From Geomonas sp. Red32 (lineage in GTDB: Bacteria; Desulfobacterota; Desulfuromonadia; Geobacterales; Geobacteraceae): a stretch of DNA of 64,000 nt. The first letter of the stretch is position 1, and each line of letters opens with the position of its first letter. Location of the stretch: positions 186,001 to 250,000 of the forward strand of contig NZ_JAKLOY010000005.1 in the NCBI RefSeq assembly GCF_023652955.1, in the 5' to 3' direction. Below, piece after piece: positions 36,294-45,498 of the stretch. The translations under genes were made by a program, and so were the position numbers. The notes under the pieces are model-generated. The model saw only the letters and a program-made list of their open reading frames with translations, did not search any database and was not told where the DNA came from.

Positions 36294-37016
36294 TCAAAGC
36301 AGTTGGAGCTTCTCCTGGAAGGCGGGCTTCAAAAGAATGGTGCGGTTCTCGAGCATCTCCAGGTCCCCCTCCTCCGACATCCGGTGGAGCAGCCGCGTGA
36401 CGGTCTCGCGCGACACCGAGGTGTAGCCGGCGAGTTCCTTGTGAGTGAGCCGCAGGGCGATGACAATGCCGCGGTCGTCGCGCACACCGTGCAGCAGGCT
36501 CAGATGATTGAGAATCGAGCGAAGACGCATCTCGGCATCCGGGAGGGCGATGGCCCTGAGCACCAGCTGGGCCTCACGCAACCTGCGGCAGAGGATGGCG
36601 ACCAGTTGGAAGAGCACCTTGTCGTTATTGAGGAGAAAGCTGTCGAAATTGTCCTTGGAAAGTAGGCCGATCTCGGCATCCTCCATGGCGATTACGGTGG
36701 CGGGAGCGGTCTTGGCATCGAGCAGGGCCATCTCACCGAAGATGTCCCCCCGCTTGTGGACGGCGAGGATCCGCTCGCTGCCATCGCTACCGACATGCAC
36801 CACGCGAACCTTCCCCCCGAAAACGATGTACATGTAGTGAGCGGTATCCTCCTCCATCAAGACCACCTGGTTCTTGTGGAAGCGCTTCTCCACGATCCTC
36901 CGCTGCACCTCGTGGAACTCCTCCTGATCGAGACTGGAGAAGATGGGGATGGCGCGCAGCAGCCGGGCGTGGCCGTGCCCTTCCCTAAGGTGATGACCTC
37001 TCGCTGATAAAGGCAC
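36294..37016 (-). CDS. Crp/Fnr-family transcription regulator
   Basis: A 240-residue regulator. The cyclic-nucleotide-binding fold includes VLMEEDTAHYMYIVFGGKVR and KRGDIFGEMALLDAKTAPAT; the latter resembles the phosphate-binding cassette but lacks its Arg-Ser pair, so cAMP binding is doubtful. There are no FNR-type cysteines. The HTH is LTHKELAGYTSVSRETVTRL, with LHRMSEEG after it. The GTG at 37016 is chosen because GGGAGGAG stands just before it; an upstream TTG lacks a site. It points into the exopolysaccharide operon, starting 40 bases after its stop, so it is a good candidate regulator of that operon. Confidence 0.88.
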   Translation of the reverse strand: MPLSARGHHLREGHGHARLLRAIPIFSSLDQEEFHEVQRRIVEKRFHKNQVVLMEEDTAHYMYIVFGGKVRVVHVGSDGSERILAVHKRGDIFGEMALLDAKTAPATVIAMEDAEIGLLSKDNFDSFLLNNDKVLFQLVAILCRRLREAQLVLRAIALPDAEMRLRSILNHLSLLHGVRDDRGIVIALRLTHKELAGYTSVSRETVTRLLHRMSEEGDLEMLENRTILLKPAFQEKLQLL

Positions 37017-37065
37017 GAACGCTCCTCCCGATTCTCGGCTACACAAAGATTGGAATTTTCAAATT

Positions 37066-37092
37066 ATTATACCCGCTGGCTTCCAATGACAA
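37066..37092 (-). promoter_or_regulatory. promoter of the Crp/Fnr gene
   Basis: On the minus strand a perfect TATAAT (37066-37071) has TTGTCA (37087-37092) 15 bases upstream. It lies 50 bases before the GTG start. The spacer is shorter than ideal. Confidence 0.45.
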
Positions 37093-37149
37093 CACCACTT
37101 GCGGCGCAGAATCTTAGCCTCCCAGCCCCTCGGGGCGACATCGACGGCC

Positions 37150-37179
37150 CTGACGGAGCCTCTCGTTGGCTGCTATAAT
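37150..37179 (+). promoter_or_regulatory. promoter of the DUF255 gene, extended -10 type
   Basis: TGCTATAAT (TATAAT at 37174-37179) is a perfect -10 with the TGn extension, and CTGACG (37150-37155) lies 18 bases upstream. The predicted start is about 55 bases before the ATG at 37244. Confidence 0.6.
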
Positions 37180-37243
37180 AATGCATCCGGCAAGCAAGCA
37201 ACCGGTTCGGATACCTCCACCACCAGCCTCGTCAGGAGGACAT

Positions 37244-39472
37244 ATGGCAAGCCCCCTCGCGGAACGTTATCCCGACCTCCCCGGTACTTCGCGGTTTCCG
37301 CAGCCACCGCGTTCCGCCTTCGAAGAGATCCGCCTCCAACGCGGAGAGCGCTATCTGCCGCGCACCCGGCACCTTGCCGACGACGGATGGGCGAGGTATA
37401 CCAACCGGCTGTTCCTGGAGAGCAGCCCCTATCTGCTTCAGCACGCCCACAACCCGGTCAACTGGTTCCCGTGGGGAGACGAGGCTTTCGAACTGGCCCG
37501 GGCCTTGAGGAGACCGGCCCTGGTCAGCATCGGCTACGCCACCTGCCACTGGTGTCACGTCATGGAGGAGGAATCCTTCGAGAACGAGGAGATCGCCCGC
37601 CTCCTCAACGAGAACTACATCGCCATCAAGGTCGACCGGGAGGAGCGACCGGACATCGACTCCGTCTACATGAGTGCAGTCCACGCCATGGGGGCGCAAG
37701 GGGGGTGGCCCCTGAACGTTTTCCTCACCCCGGACCGCCGCCCCTTCTACGGCGGCACCTACTTCCCTCCCTTCGACCACAGCCGCGGAATTGGGTTCCA
37801 GTCGCTTTTGATGCGTCTGCGGGAAGCCTACGACACTGATCCCGGCCGCATCACCCAGGCAGCCTTCCAGGTCAGCGCCGCGGTGCGCAGCATGCTTACC
37901 CCCGCCACCAGTGGAGGAAGCGGCACCGTTACTCTTGACCGCGCGGTGGCGCCTTTGCGCGAACGGTTCGACGCGGTCAACGGCGGCATCGCCGGGGCGC
38001 CGAAGTTTCCCAGTTCCCTCCCGCTCCGGCTCCTGATGAGGGCCTACCGCGACCAAGGGGACACCGAGCTGTTGCAGATGATCTGGCTGACCCTGCAGCG
38101 GATGGCGGCGGGTGGTATTCACGATCAGGTGGGTGGCGGGTTCCATCGCTACGCGACCGACGAACGGTGGCTGATCCCCCACTTCGAGAAGATGCTGTAC
38201 GACAACTCCCTGTTGGCCGTCACGTACCTGGAGGGGTACCAGTTGCTGGGCGACCCGGAACTGGCCGAGGTGGCACGGGATATCCTTCGCTACCTCCGGC
38301 GTGACCTGGCAGCCCCGGGAGGCGGATTTTTCGCCGCCACCGACGCCGACAGCCTCGCGGAGAACGGGCGGAGGGAGGAGGGTTTATTCTTCACCTGGAC
38401 GCCAGAGGAACTCGCCGCCGCCTTGGGAGAGGAGAGGAGCAGGGTCGTCGGGCTCTACTACGGCGTGGAAGAAGGGGGGAACTTCGAGGGGCGCAGCATT
38501 CTCCACCGCGCGAGAATGGCTGCCGAGGTCGCCGACGAGAGCGGGCTGCCGGAGGAACAGACCCGGAAGATACTTGAGGAGTCGAGGGAGCTTCTGTACC
38601 AGGCGAGGAACCGCCGCCCGCAGCCTTTGATGGATGAGAAAATCCTCTGTTCATGGAACGGCCTTGCCATCTCCGCCTTCGCCAAGGGAGGGCTCGTTCT
38701 CGACGACCCGGAGGCGGTGGAACAGGCGCGGCAGACGGCCCACTTCATCCTGACTGAGATGATGCCGGAGGGAAGGCTGGCCCACAGCCACCAGGGTGGG
38801 GCCTCCAGGGGTGAGGCTTTTCTCGACGACTATGCCTTCCTAATCGCAGGACTCATCGATCTCTTCGAGGTCTGCGGCGAGGAACGTTGGCTGAGGCGGG
38901 CGCTGGAATTGACCGCCGAGGTGCGCAGCGAATTGGAAGACCGCGACCAGGGAGGCTTCTTCCTGACGGGGTCCCGCCATGAGACTCTCATCGCCAGCGA
39001 GAAACCCGCCTACGACGGCGTCATCCCGTCAGGCAACTCGGTGATGATCACGAACCTCCTGAGACTTGGCGAACTGACCGGCGACCGTGCATTCACCGTG
39101 GTGGCGGAGCAGGCGGCACAATGTTTCGCATCCCAGCTTTCCGCCGCACCGGCTGCCCTCTCCGAGATGTTGATCGGCCTGTACCTGATGGCTGGTCAGC
39201 CAACCGAAGTGGTGATCGTAACGCCAGCCGGCCGTCCCGAGGCCGCCAAGCCGCTCCTCGACAAGCTGAGAGCGGTGTTCCTCCCCAACCGGACGCTGGT
39301 GGTCGTCGAAGAGGGAGCAGCCCTCGTCGGGGCAGCACGTTTGGTACCGCTGTTACAGGACAAATCCGCCGGCGACCGCGGAATGGCGTACGTCTGCGAG
39401 GATCGAAGCTGCCGGCTCCCCACCAGCGACCCGGAAACGTTCGCCGCCGAGTTGACCCGGGTGCCCGGATGA
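37244..39472 (+). CDS. DUF255 thioredoxin-fold protein (YyaL/SPATA20 family)
   Basis: A 742-residue cytoplasmic protein. The N-terminal thioredoxin-like domain opens [20 protein letters not shown] and has the redox motif [16 protein letters not shown]. The rest is an alpha/alpha barrel related to cellobiose epimerases, with [20 protein letters not shown], then [10 protein letters not shown] and a repeat ([13 protein letters not shown]). The family occurs from bacteria to mammals; its biochemical function is not established. AGGAGG lies four bases before the ATG at 37244; 26 earlier codons have no support. It is a single gene with its own promoter. Confidence 0.92.
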   Translation: MASPLAERYPDLPGTSRFPQPPRSAFEEIRLQRGERYLPRTRHLADDGWARYTNRLFLESSPYLLQHAHNPVNWFPWGDEAFELARALRRPALVSIGYATCHWCHVMEEESFENEEIARLLNENYIAIKVDREERPDIDSVYMSAVHAMGAQGGWPLNVFLTPDRRPFYGGTYFPPFDHSRGIGFQSLLMRLREAYDTDPGRITQAAFQVSAAVRSMLTPATSGGSGTVTLDRAVAPLRERFDAVNGGIAGAPKFPSSLPLRLLMRAYRDQGDTELLQMIWLTLQRMAAGGIHDQVGGGFHRYATDERWLIPHFEKMLYDNSLLAVTYLEGYQLLGDPELAEVARDILRYLRRDLAAPGGGFFAATDADSLAENGRREEGLFFTWTPEELAAALGEERSRVVGLYYGVEEGGNFEGRSILHRARMAAEVADESGLPEEQTRKILEESRELLYQARNRRPQPLMDEKILCSWNGLAISAFAKGGLVLDDPEAVEQARQTAHFILTEMMPEGRLAHSHQGGASRGEAFLDDYAFLIAGLIDLFEVCGEERWLRRALELTAEVRSELEDRDQGGFFLTGSRHETLIASEKPAYDGVIPSGNSVMITNLLRLGELTGDRAFTVVAEQAAQCFASQLSAAPAALSEMLIGLYLMAGQPTEVVIVTPAGRPEAAKPLLDKLRAVFLPNRTLVVVEEGAALVGAARLVPLLQDKSAGDRGMAYVCEDRSCRLPTSDPETFAAELTRVPG

Positions 39473-39596
39473 CTCTTCCCCTTGCCAGGGGGTGGAAAAT
39501 TATTAATATCTATTAAATTTTGCCACAATTCCCAAAAGGGCGCGCCGAGCGGCCCTCTCTACGCTAGGCCCTTTCTTGGCCTGGCAAGGAGTAACC

Positions 39597-41564
39597 ATGG
39601 TGAGGTCCCCCGAGGCAATCGTCCCCAAACGGAACTGGCAGGTAGCCGGGCCTTTTCTCCAACTAGTTCTCATCGTGCTGACTGCATTGCTGCTGACGTT
39701 TCCCTGTCTTAAGCATGGCATCCCCCGCGGTCACGATTCAACCGTTCACGCCAGTTACCAGCACCACTTCAGCGGGCAGTTCTGGAACGGAGACCCGTAT
39801 CCTCGCTGGCTCTGCGGAGAAAACAAGGGAGGGGGGAGCCCCATCTTCCTGATCCAGTATCCCCTCCCCTATTTCGTGACGGCGTTCATCCGCCCGCTCC
39901 TCGCTCTGCCGGAAGGGCCCAGGCGGGAGGTGGTGGAGCTTGGAGTCTATCTCTTTCTGGCCATGGCCGGAGCGGGGATGACCGCGCGCTGCTGGTTTCG
40001 CAGCTTCGCCGCGCCCCTTTCCGCTACTCTTGCCGCGGTCGCCTACCTCGCGCTCCCCTACTTCACCATCCTCGTCTACGTCCGCACCTCAATTGGAGAG
40101 CTCACCGCGGTCGTGTGGATGCCGCTGCTCCTTTACGGGATGGAGAGGGCTGCATCCTGCGGCCGGGGCTATCTCACGATTTCTCTCGCGACGGCCCTGC
40201 TGATAGCCAGCAACGTTCTGATCACCCTCCTTTTCTTACCGGTTGTGGCGGCCTACGCCGCCATGCTGAGGACGCAGCCGGAAGGAAGCCCTCCCTGCAA
40301 AGGCTTCTCCTTTCCCTTTTTATCGGTGGAGCCATCGCCGGATGGTACCTGGTTCCGGCAGTCGTTTTCAGGGGGTTATTCGATCTTGCCGCCCAAGCGG
40401 CCACCGCACCCTTCCTCGACATGACCCGCAGCTTTCTTTACCTCGCCCCGGAGGTGGCAGGATTCCCGCCAACGGCAGGGGGGATCGGGGCCTGCCTGGT
40501 CATGGCCGTGGCCGCTCTTACGACCGCGGCTAAAAGGCGGCCCGACCGACTCTCCCGGGTGGTTGTGGTGGCAACCGTCTCTCTTGCCTTACTCGGTTGG
40601 GTGCCGGGATTGGAGACCATTTCGCCTCTTTTCCGGGTGAATTCTCCGGTTTCCCAACTCCACGCATTGTTCCTCGGGGAACTGTTGCTCATCTCCTCCT
40701 TCACGCTGCTGCTCGCCCTCACCCTGTACTGGCGTCTTCCTCTGCCAGGGCGCCGTCAGCGTCTGTTGCTCATTCTGTCCGCCAGCTGTTATCTGTCGAT
40801 GCTGAGGATCGCCGCCCCCCTCTGGAAATCCCTGCCGCTGGTCACGGTGGTGCAGTTCCCTTTCCGCCTTAATGCCGTCGTCACCCTTTTGGCCGGCGGC
40901 CTTATGGCGAGTTATCTCCATGCCGTCCTTGGCAACCGGGCGGTGGCCTGCAAGCAGATGGCGGTCTGGGGGGGGATGGTACTTACTGCGGCCATAGCCG
41001 CTATCGCCTTGCTGAGCCCCCACGATACCACCGACATCGCGCGCCCGGCGGTGCCGGTTGCGACATCTCCGGAAACGTTCGACGGCATGCTTGGAAGTTA
41101 CGCTGCCGGTGACCAGCGGCGGTTGGAGCGGGCCTTGTCGACGTCACCCCCGGAGAAGCGCTCCACTTCTTCGCCCGGCGCCTGCGATGCGTGGCTGGCG
41201 CAAGGTTCCGGAGCGGTCAAGGTGATCAGAGAAGCCCCCGGTGAACTTCGGGTGGCCACAGAATGCCCGACGTCAGGAAGCATTACCGTGAGGCAGGTTT
41301 ATTTTCCCCTCTGGAAAAGGGAACCTGCCGATCCGGTCTATGGGAAGACGCTCTCCGCTTCGCCCGACGGGCTGCTGCAGGTTCCCATCAGCAAAGGGAA
41401 GCAAACCTTTAAGGTCGTGATGGACGGCAGAGCCGCCATGAAAGGGGGGGGGCATCTGCTCCATGGTAGGGATCAGCTTGCTGGCAATGCTGTCCTGGCA
41501 GGGGAAACGGGAGAGGAAAAGGGGGACCAAGGAGGACGGCCGGCCTACCTTTTCAGCGCACTAG
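39597..41564 (+). pseudogene. 6-pyruvoyl-tetrahydropterin-synthase-related membrane protein, broken by two frameshifts
   Basis: A gene of about 655 codons in three pieces. From the ATG at 39597 (AAGGAG upstream) the first frame gives a membrane helix, then CLKHGIPRGHDSTVHASYQH and IFLIQYPLPYFVTAFI, the start of PTPS-related membrane proteins, with further helices to about 40280. The protein continues in a second frame (LLLSLFIGGAIAGWYLVPAV onward) to about 41445. It then returns to the first frame (ICSMVGISLLAMLSWQGKRE), a final helix and basic tail ending at TAG 41562-41564. The second shift is at a run of nine Gs (41444-41452). Both shifts are single bases: one missing near 40280, one extra at the G run. 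Function of the family is unknown. Sequencing error, phase variation or decay are all possible. Confidence 0.75.
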
Positions 41565-42653
41565 CTTGGTCGGTAGGATTAACCGCCCTTTCAGCACCAA
41601 AGGGGGGCTGGACACCTCGGTCAATTCCACGGTCACGAAGCCTCGCACAATGAGGTCGGTGCCGGGAGCGGGGTCGGTCGCCACTACCGGCATCACTACC
41701 CGCGGCTTGCCGGCGGCGATAAGGTCGAGGATCGGGTTTTCCAAGGCAGTCATGGTGCCATTTTCGAGGTGGATGGTGTCGTTATAGGAGAGATAGGCCG
41801 GATTGTCGTAGCCGGCCACTCTCACGGCAGGAGAGGGAGTTCCGGAGGCGGGATCTTTTAGGTAGCTGATGTAGTCGGCAAGCAGGTTGGCACTCCCGGT
41901 ACCGCTGATGGCCAATCGGGTCCACTGTCCGGCCGGGCCGCCGCCATACGCATCGGTAAGGGTTATCACTCCCACGGAACTGGGATTCCCGGCGAACAGA
42001 TCGTCTCTCACCTTCTGGCTCACGGCAAAGGGGAAGACCGTTCCGGCGGAGACGGCGCGCGGATAGTCCGCGATGGCCACCGACTGGGCCTGAAGAGAGT
42101 CGAACTGTTGCCACCCGAAAACCTTCGCGAAAGAGGCGACGATAGCTCCGCCGTTAACCCCGGTCTCCTTCCTCACCGTCGCCCCCACCGCGGGAGCCTG
42201 CTTGATGAAGCAGAACTCGGTTCCCGCTGCACAACCGCTGTCGGAGGTACAGGGTGCTTTGCTGGCTGAGCAGATTCCCTGCTGGACCGTCACCGGAATG
42301 GCCCCCGGGGCCGCGGGATACCCGGGTTCCCAGTCGTTGGTCAGCACGTTCCACCAGCCGAATACGAGATTTACCTGGCTGACGTCCTCCCCGTCTATGG
42401 AGACCCCTTGCAACACCTTCGCTGCGGCGGTGGAGGCCGCGCTCCAGTTGGGAGTAGGCGATGCGCTGCTGGGGAAGATCGCTCCCACCGCGGCCAAAGA
42501 GGACGCATCTCCCGCGTTTCGCATCTTGGTTTTCGCGACATACACCCTACTGAGGTCGATGGCAAACGCAGCCAGCACGCAGATCAGCACCATGAGGCCG
42601 GCTACCAGCACTAAGATGAAGCCGCCGTCACGCGTTGTTGCCGAAACAGCCAT
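41553..42653 (-). CDS. tadG: TadG-like pilus assembly protein
   Basis: A 366-residue protein with one N-terminal membrane helix after a short cytoplasmic part (DGGFILVLVAGLMVLICVLA), then DLSRVYVAKTKMRNAGDASS, the TadE/G-type segment with D-A-ASLAA. The remainder is periplasmic and contains a Cys cluster (ICSASKAPCTSDSGC). TadG-type proteins are minor pilin-like or anchoring components of Flp pili. The stop overlaps by 12 bases with the end of the convergent broken membrane-protein gene. The ATG at 42653 follows GGGAGGGGGG. Confidence 0.82.
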   Translation of the reverse strand: MAVSATTRDGGFILVLVAGLMVLICVLAAFAIDLSRVYVAKTKMRNAGDASSLAAVGAIFPSSASPTPNWSAASTAAAKVLQGVSIDGEDVSQVNLVFGWWNVLTNDWEPGYPAAPGAIPVTVQQGICSASKAPCTSDSGCAAGTEFCFIKQAPAVGATVRKETGVNGGAIVASFAKVFGWQQFDSLQAQSVAIADYPRAVSAGTVFPFAVSQKVRDDLFAGNPSSVGVITLTDAYGGGPAGQWTRLAISGTGSANLLADYISYLKDPASGTPSPAVRVAGYDNPAYLSYNDTIHLENGTMTALENPILDLIAAGKPRVVMPVVATDPAPGTDLIVRGFVTVELTEVSSPPLVLKGRLILPTKLVR

Positions 42654-42679
42654 CGTGTCCCCCCTCCCTGCGCGATCCT

Positions 42680-43102
42680 TCACTCGTACCTCATCGACGA
42701 CTGACTGGATATGCTGTCACCAATCAGGCCAGTGAACGTCTTGAAGTTTTTGTAGGTGAGCACCACCTGCACGGTGTAGCCGGACTGGGCCTGGGCCGCG
42801 GCATTCCCGTTTTGGTCGAACACCTTCAACTCGTAGCGGACGTTGCTTTGATCGATGCCGTTAAAGAGATTGCGGCTGGCGGCTCCGGCGATGCCCCCCC
42901 CGGCGGTGACGGAGGCGGCGGCCGCCGGAACCGGTGGCGGAGACTGTACCGCCGCCTGCCGTGCCGCGGCTTGGGCAGCATGGTTGAGGGTGTTCAACGC
43001 GTAAAGAGTGTACGAGACGTCGTAAATCCCGAGCAGGATCACGACCAGTACCGGGAGGATCAATGCCGTTTCTACCAGAACCTGCCCCTTTTCCTGTCTC
43101 AT
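42680..43102 (-). CDS. tadE: TadE-like pseudopilin
   Basis: A 140-residue protein. MRQEKGQVLVETALILPVLV is the TadE signature: a prepilin-like start (KGQ, Glu5 of the mature form) and a hydrophobic helix, followed by a periplasmic domain. TadE is a minor pseudopilin processed by the Tad prepilin peptidase and needed for pilus assembly. The ATG at 43102 follows GGAAGG; upstream in-frame starts are weaker. It sits between the AAA ATPase gene (25 bases before) and tadG (26 bases after). Confidence 0.88.
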   Translation of the reverse strand: MRQEKGQVLVETALILPVLVVILLGIYDVSYTLYALNTLNHAAQAAARQAAVQSPPPVPAAAASVTAGGGIAGAASRNLFNGIDQSNVRYELKVFDQNGNAAAQAQSGYTVQVVLTYKNFKTFTGLIGDSISSQSSMRYE

Positions 43103-43127
43103 GGCGGTACCTTCCATCGTCAAGACC

Positions 43128-44375
43128 TTAAGCGAAGTAATCACGGCAGGCCTCGGTGACGCTTTCCAGGGTTAGCTGCGGCGGCCGGTCATAGAAGGAT
43201 GAATCGGTGAGGATGAGACTTATGAGATCGCGGGGATGGCAGGCACTTCGTTCGACCTTCTGGTTGCTGTACCAATGTTCGTTCAGGTAGCGGTAAACCT
43301 CCTCCCTGAACTCGATCCCATGCTTCTGGCAGGCCGCCTTGAAGATCGCCAGGTACTCGTCCTCGGTTGGGCGATCGATCCGGATCTTGTAGTGAAGCCT
43401 CCTCAGGAAGGCCTCGTGAACAAGATCCTTCGGCTCCAGGTCCGTCGAGATGATCACCAGTACGTCGAACGGGATGAGCACCTTCATGCCGGTCTGCAGA
43501 GTGATGTGGTCGACCTGACGCTCCAGGGGGACCAGCCAGCGGTTGAGGATGCTGAGGGGATCGATCTGCTGACGTCCGAAGTCGTCGAGGATGAAGACGC
43601 CATTGTTGGCCTTCATCTGCAGAGATCCCTCGTAGTACTTGGAGGCCGGGTCGAAGCTCAGTTCCAGCATCCTCAGAGTCAGCTCGCCGCCGACGTTGAT
43701 GACCGGCCTCTTGATGAGAACCCACCGGCTATCCGTGACGCCCCCCTCGCCCGGCGCCACCACCTCGTGGCAGGCGGGGTCGAAGACGCTTATCACCTGC
43801 CCCCCCACCTGAACGGCGTACGGGATATATACCTCCTCAGGGAGCGCCCGGCCGATGGCTTCGGCGATCGAGGTCTTCCCGTTGCCCGACGGACCGTAGA
43901 TGAAGACCGCCTGCCCGGAGATGATGGCGGGTCCCAGACGCCTCAGCACGCTGTCGTTGAGGACCAGGTGGGACAGCGCGCTCTTCAGGGTATCTTCCCC
44001 GCCAAGGGCCCCCTTCACGGTTTGATCCTGCACCACGCGGCGGTACTCCTTGATGGAAACCGGTGCCGGGCCGGTGTAACGGCAGAGATCGAGCAGATCC
44101 TGCCCCTTCCTGCGTCCCGCCTCGGTCAGCCGAAAGAGGTAAGAGGTCTTCGTGTAACTTGCCGCCCCCCGGATCTCAAGCAGCTTCTCCTTGTGGAGAT
44201 CTTCCAGCATCAGCTCAACCAGAGATACCGGCAGTTTCACCCGCTCGGCAACGTCGGTCATCTTGAACTCGCCGAGAAAGAAGAGGTGCTTAAGGACCAG
44301 TTCCTCGGCGAAGGAACGCTCGAGCCCTGCCTCTGCAAGGGTGGTCGGTCCCCGGGGGGGAGAAAACGTCCGCAT
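43128..44375 (-). CDS. AAA ATPase with N-terminal winged helix, in the tad locus
   Basis: A 415-residue cytoplasmic protein. Residues 20-95 look like a winged-helix domain (HLFFLGEFKMTDVAERVKLP; SYLFRLTEAGRRKGQDLLDL). The AAA module has P-loop YGPSGNGKTSIAEAIG (Lys167), Walker B NGVFILDDFGRQQ, sensor-like VLVIISTDLEPKDLV and arginine-rich FLRRLHYKIRI. The closest relatives by motif are MoxR/RavA-like ATPases, yet the winged-helix start is unusual for them. It leads the operon with tadE and tadG, so a role in pilus biogenesis or in regulating it is inferred. AAAGGAGGAAAGGC precedes the start. Confidence 0.85.
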   Translation of the reverse strand: MRTFSPPRGPTTLAEAGLERSFAEELVLKHLFFLGEFKMTDVAERVKLPVSLVELMLEDLHKEKLLEIRGAASYTKTSYLFRLTEAGRRKGQDLLDLCRYTGPAPVSIKEYRRVVQDQTVKGALGGEDTLKSALSHLVLNDSVLRRLGPAIISGQAVFIYGPSGNGKTSIAEAIGRALPEEVYIPYAVQVGGQVISVFDPACHEVVAPGEGGVTDSRWVLIKRPVINVGGELTLRMLELSFDPASKYYEGSLQMKANNGVFILDDFGRQQIDPLSILNRWLVPLERQVDHITLQTGMKVLIPFDVLVIISTDLEPKDLVHEAFLRRLHYKIRIDRPTEDEYLAIFKAACQKHGIEFREEVYRYLNEHWYSNQKVERSACHPRDLISLILTDSSFYDRPPQLTLESVTEACRDYFA

Positions 44376-44795
44376 AGCCTTTCCTCCTTTCGATGGCCAG
44401 GTATGTCCGCTGCGAGAGGGAAAAACCTCGTCATTCCGTCCCGTTCCGATTAGCGAACTCATAAAATTGGCACATTTTAATTCAAAATTATACTTATTTA
44501 TCGGCGATTTGAATGCGGAGGCGAAAAAAATTTCCGCTTGCAGATTTGCGAGGGCGCCGTACTATTTGCATTAATCTTTTCTAATTACATAAACTTTCAC
44601 GGACACCGCCTGGACTTGCAGCAGCACCGAGGCCATCCGACAGCCCCCTACCCAGTACTGTGCCGAACCGGGGAGGCATGAGACATCGGTTGCACGCCTG
44701 CTGTCATGGTGGGAAACGTCCATGGGTGAGCTAACAATCCCGATCCAGTTGGCAAGGGAGCTGCCTCGAGAAAATCCGCGATCGCAGGGCGAGCT
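44376..44795. other. divergent regulatory region between the two tad arms
   Basis: No gene is seen in this 420-base stretch. Its left part (44460-44600) is AT-rich. On the minus strand a perfect TATAAT at 44487-44492 lies 112 bases before the ATPase gene but has no good -35. I found no sigma-54 (GG-N10-GC) or sigma-28 site. The right part is GC-rich and leads into the relic flp gene. Confidence 0.5.
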
Positions 44796-44948
44796 ATGTC
44801 TTGGACGCTACTCAAAGCCCCAGGGGAGGGACTGGTCGAACACGCACTGATACTCGTGCTGGCAGCGGTGGTGACAATTGCCGCCGTCACCGGGACCGCC
44901 AGCTAGGCATTGAGCACCTTCAATACCACCAACAACATGGGCCAATGA
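44796..44948 (+). pseudogene. relic copy of the Flp pilin gene
   Basis: From ATG 44796 the frame reads GEGLVEHALILVLAAVVTIA and AVTGTAS, then a TAG stop at 44904, and continues ALSTFNTTNNMGQ to TGA at 44946-44948. The intact Flp encoded 60 bases downstream reads GQGLVEYALILVLIAVVVIA, AVRGIGTQANATFSTINNNLK. The two match along the whole mature pilin. The relic has lost the N-terminal leader, has Tyr to His in the EY motif, and is cut by the stop, so it cannot make a full pilin. Confidence 0.88.
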
Positions 44949-44960
44949 GCTGTTGTCACG

Positions 44961-44978
44961 AGTGGTGTCGCCACCACT
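44961..44978. other. small hairpin in the flp leader
   Basis: AGTGGTG and CACCACT form a 7-bp stem with loop TCGC, 28 bases before the flp start codon. It could protect the 5' end of the message or affect translation of flp. Confidence 0.4.
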
Positions 44979-45006
44979 TCCATCAATCAAAAAAAGGAGA
45001 AACTCT

Positions 45007-45183
45007 ATGTTAGCTCACCTGAGAAACGCGTATCAGAAGGCACTACGCAACGAGAAAGGACAAGGCCTGGTGGAATACGCACTGATACTCGTGCTGATAG
45101 CGGTGGTGGTAATCGCCGCCGTCAGGGGGATCGGCACCCAAGCCAACGCCACCTTCAGCACCATCAACAACAACCTGAAATGA
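45007..45183 (+). CDS. flp: Flp-type major pilin
   Basis: A 58-residue prepilin of the Tad system. The leader is MLAHLRNAYQKALRNEKG; the predicted cut after Gly18 leaves a 40-residue mature pilin starting QGLVEYALILVLIAVV, with Glu at +5 and Tyr at +6 as in other Flp pilins. The mature protein is a hydrophobic helix plus a short tail. AAAAGGAGAAAC precedes the ATG. It leads the plus-strand tad operon, and the stem-loop after its stop may keep its message more abundant than that of the assembly genes. Confidence 0.96.
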   Translation: MLAHLRNAYQKALRNEKGQGLVEYALILVLIAVVVIAAVRGIGTQANATFSTINNNLK

Positions 45184-45199
45184 CGTAGGCAGAGACCAC

Positions 45200-45230
45200 C
45201 TCTGCAGGAGGAGCAGGCTCCCCTGCAGAG
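45200..45230 (+). other. stem-loop after flp
   Basis: CTCTGCAGG and CCTGCAGAG form a perfect 9-bp stem with a 13-base loop, 16 bases after the flp stop, without a T-run. Such hairpins can stabilise an upstream message or partly end transcription. The remaining bases to cpaB (45231-45498) contain no supported gene. Confidence 0.6.
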
Positions 45231-45498
45231 GGCCATCTGCTTTCGATGCCGAACGGGCCACCATTCATCTCTGCCGGAACGCTGCAACTCCCCTGGTCTG
45301 GATCGGCCGGCGCCGGGAGCATCCCTCCGGCAGCCGCGCCAGGTCCCTCGAGAAAGAACACGTGGTACCAGCGGAACCCTCACCTGGAAAATACCGTCCG
45401 GGAACATCCCGGATTGCCCATACCAGCGCACCAGTTGCCGCCCGCTATCCAACCGTTGCAGCGGGCCAGCGGCGGAAAGCCGGCAAAAGGAGTGACCG

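Noticed and set aside
40115-41653. Two separate membrane-protein genes at 39.6-41.6 kb
   Set aside because: The second frame has no ribosome site, starts inside the first and continues its helix pattern, and the final helix returns to the first frame.
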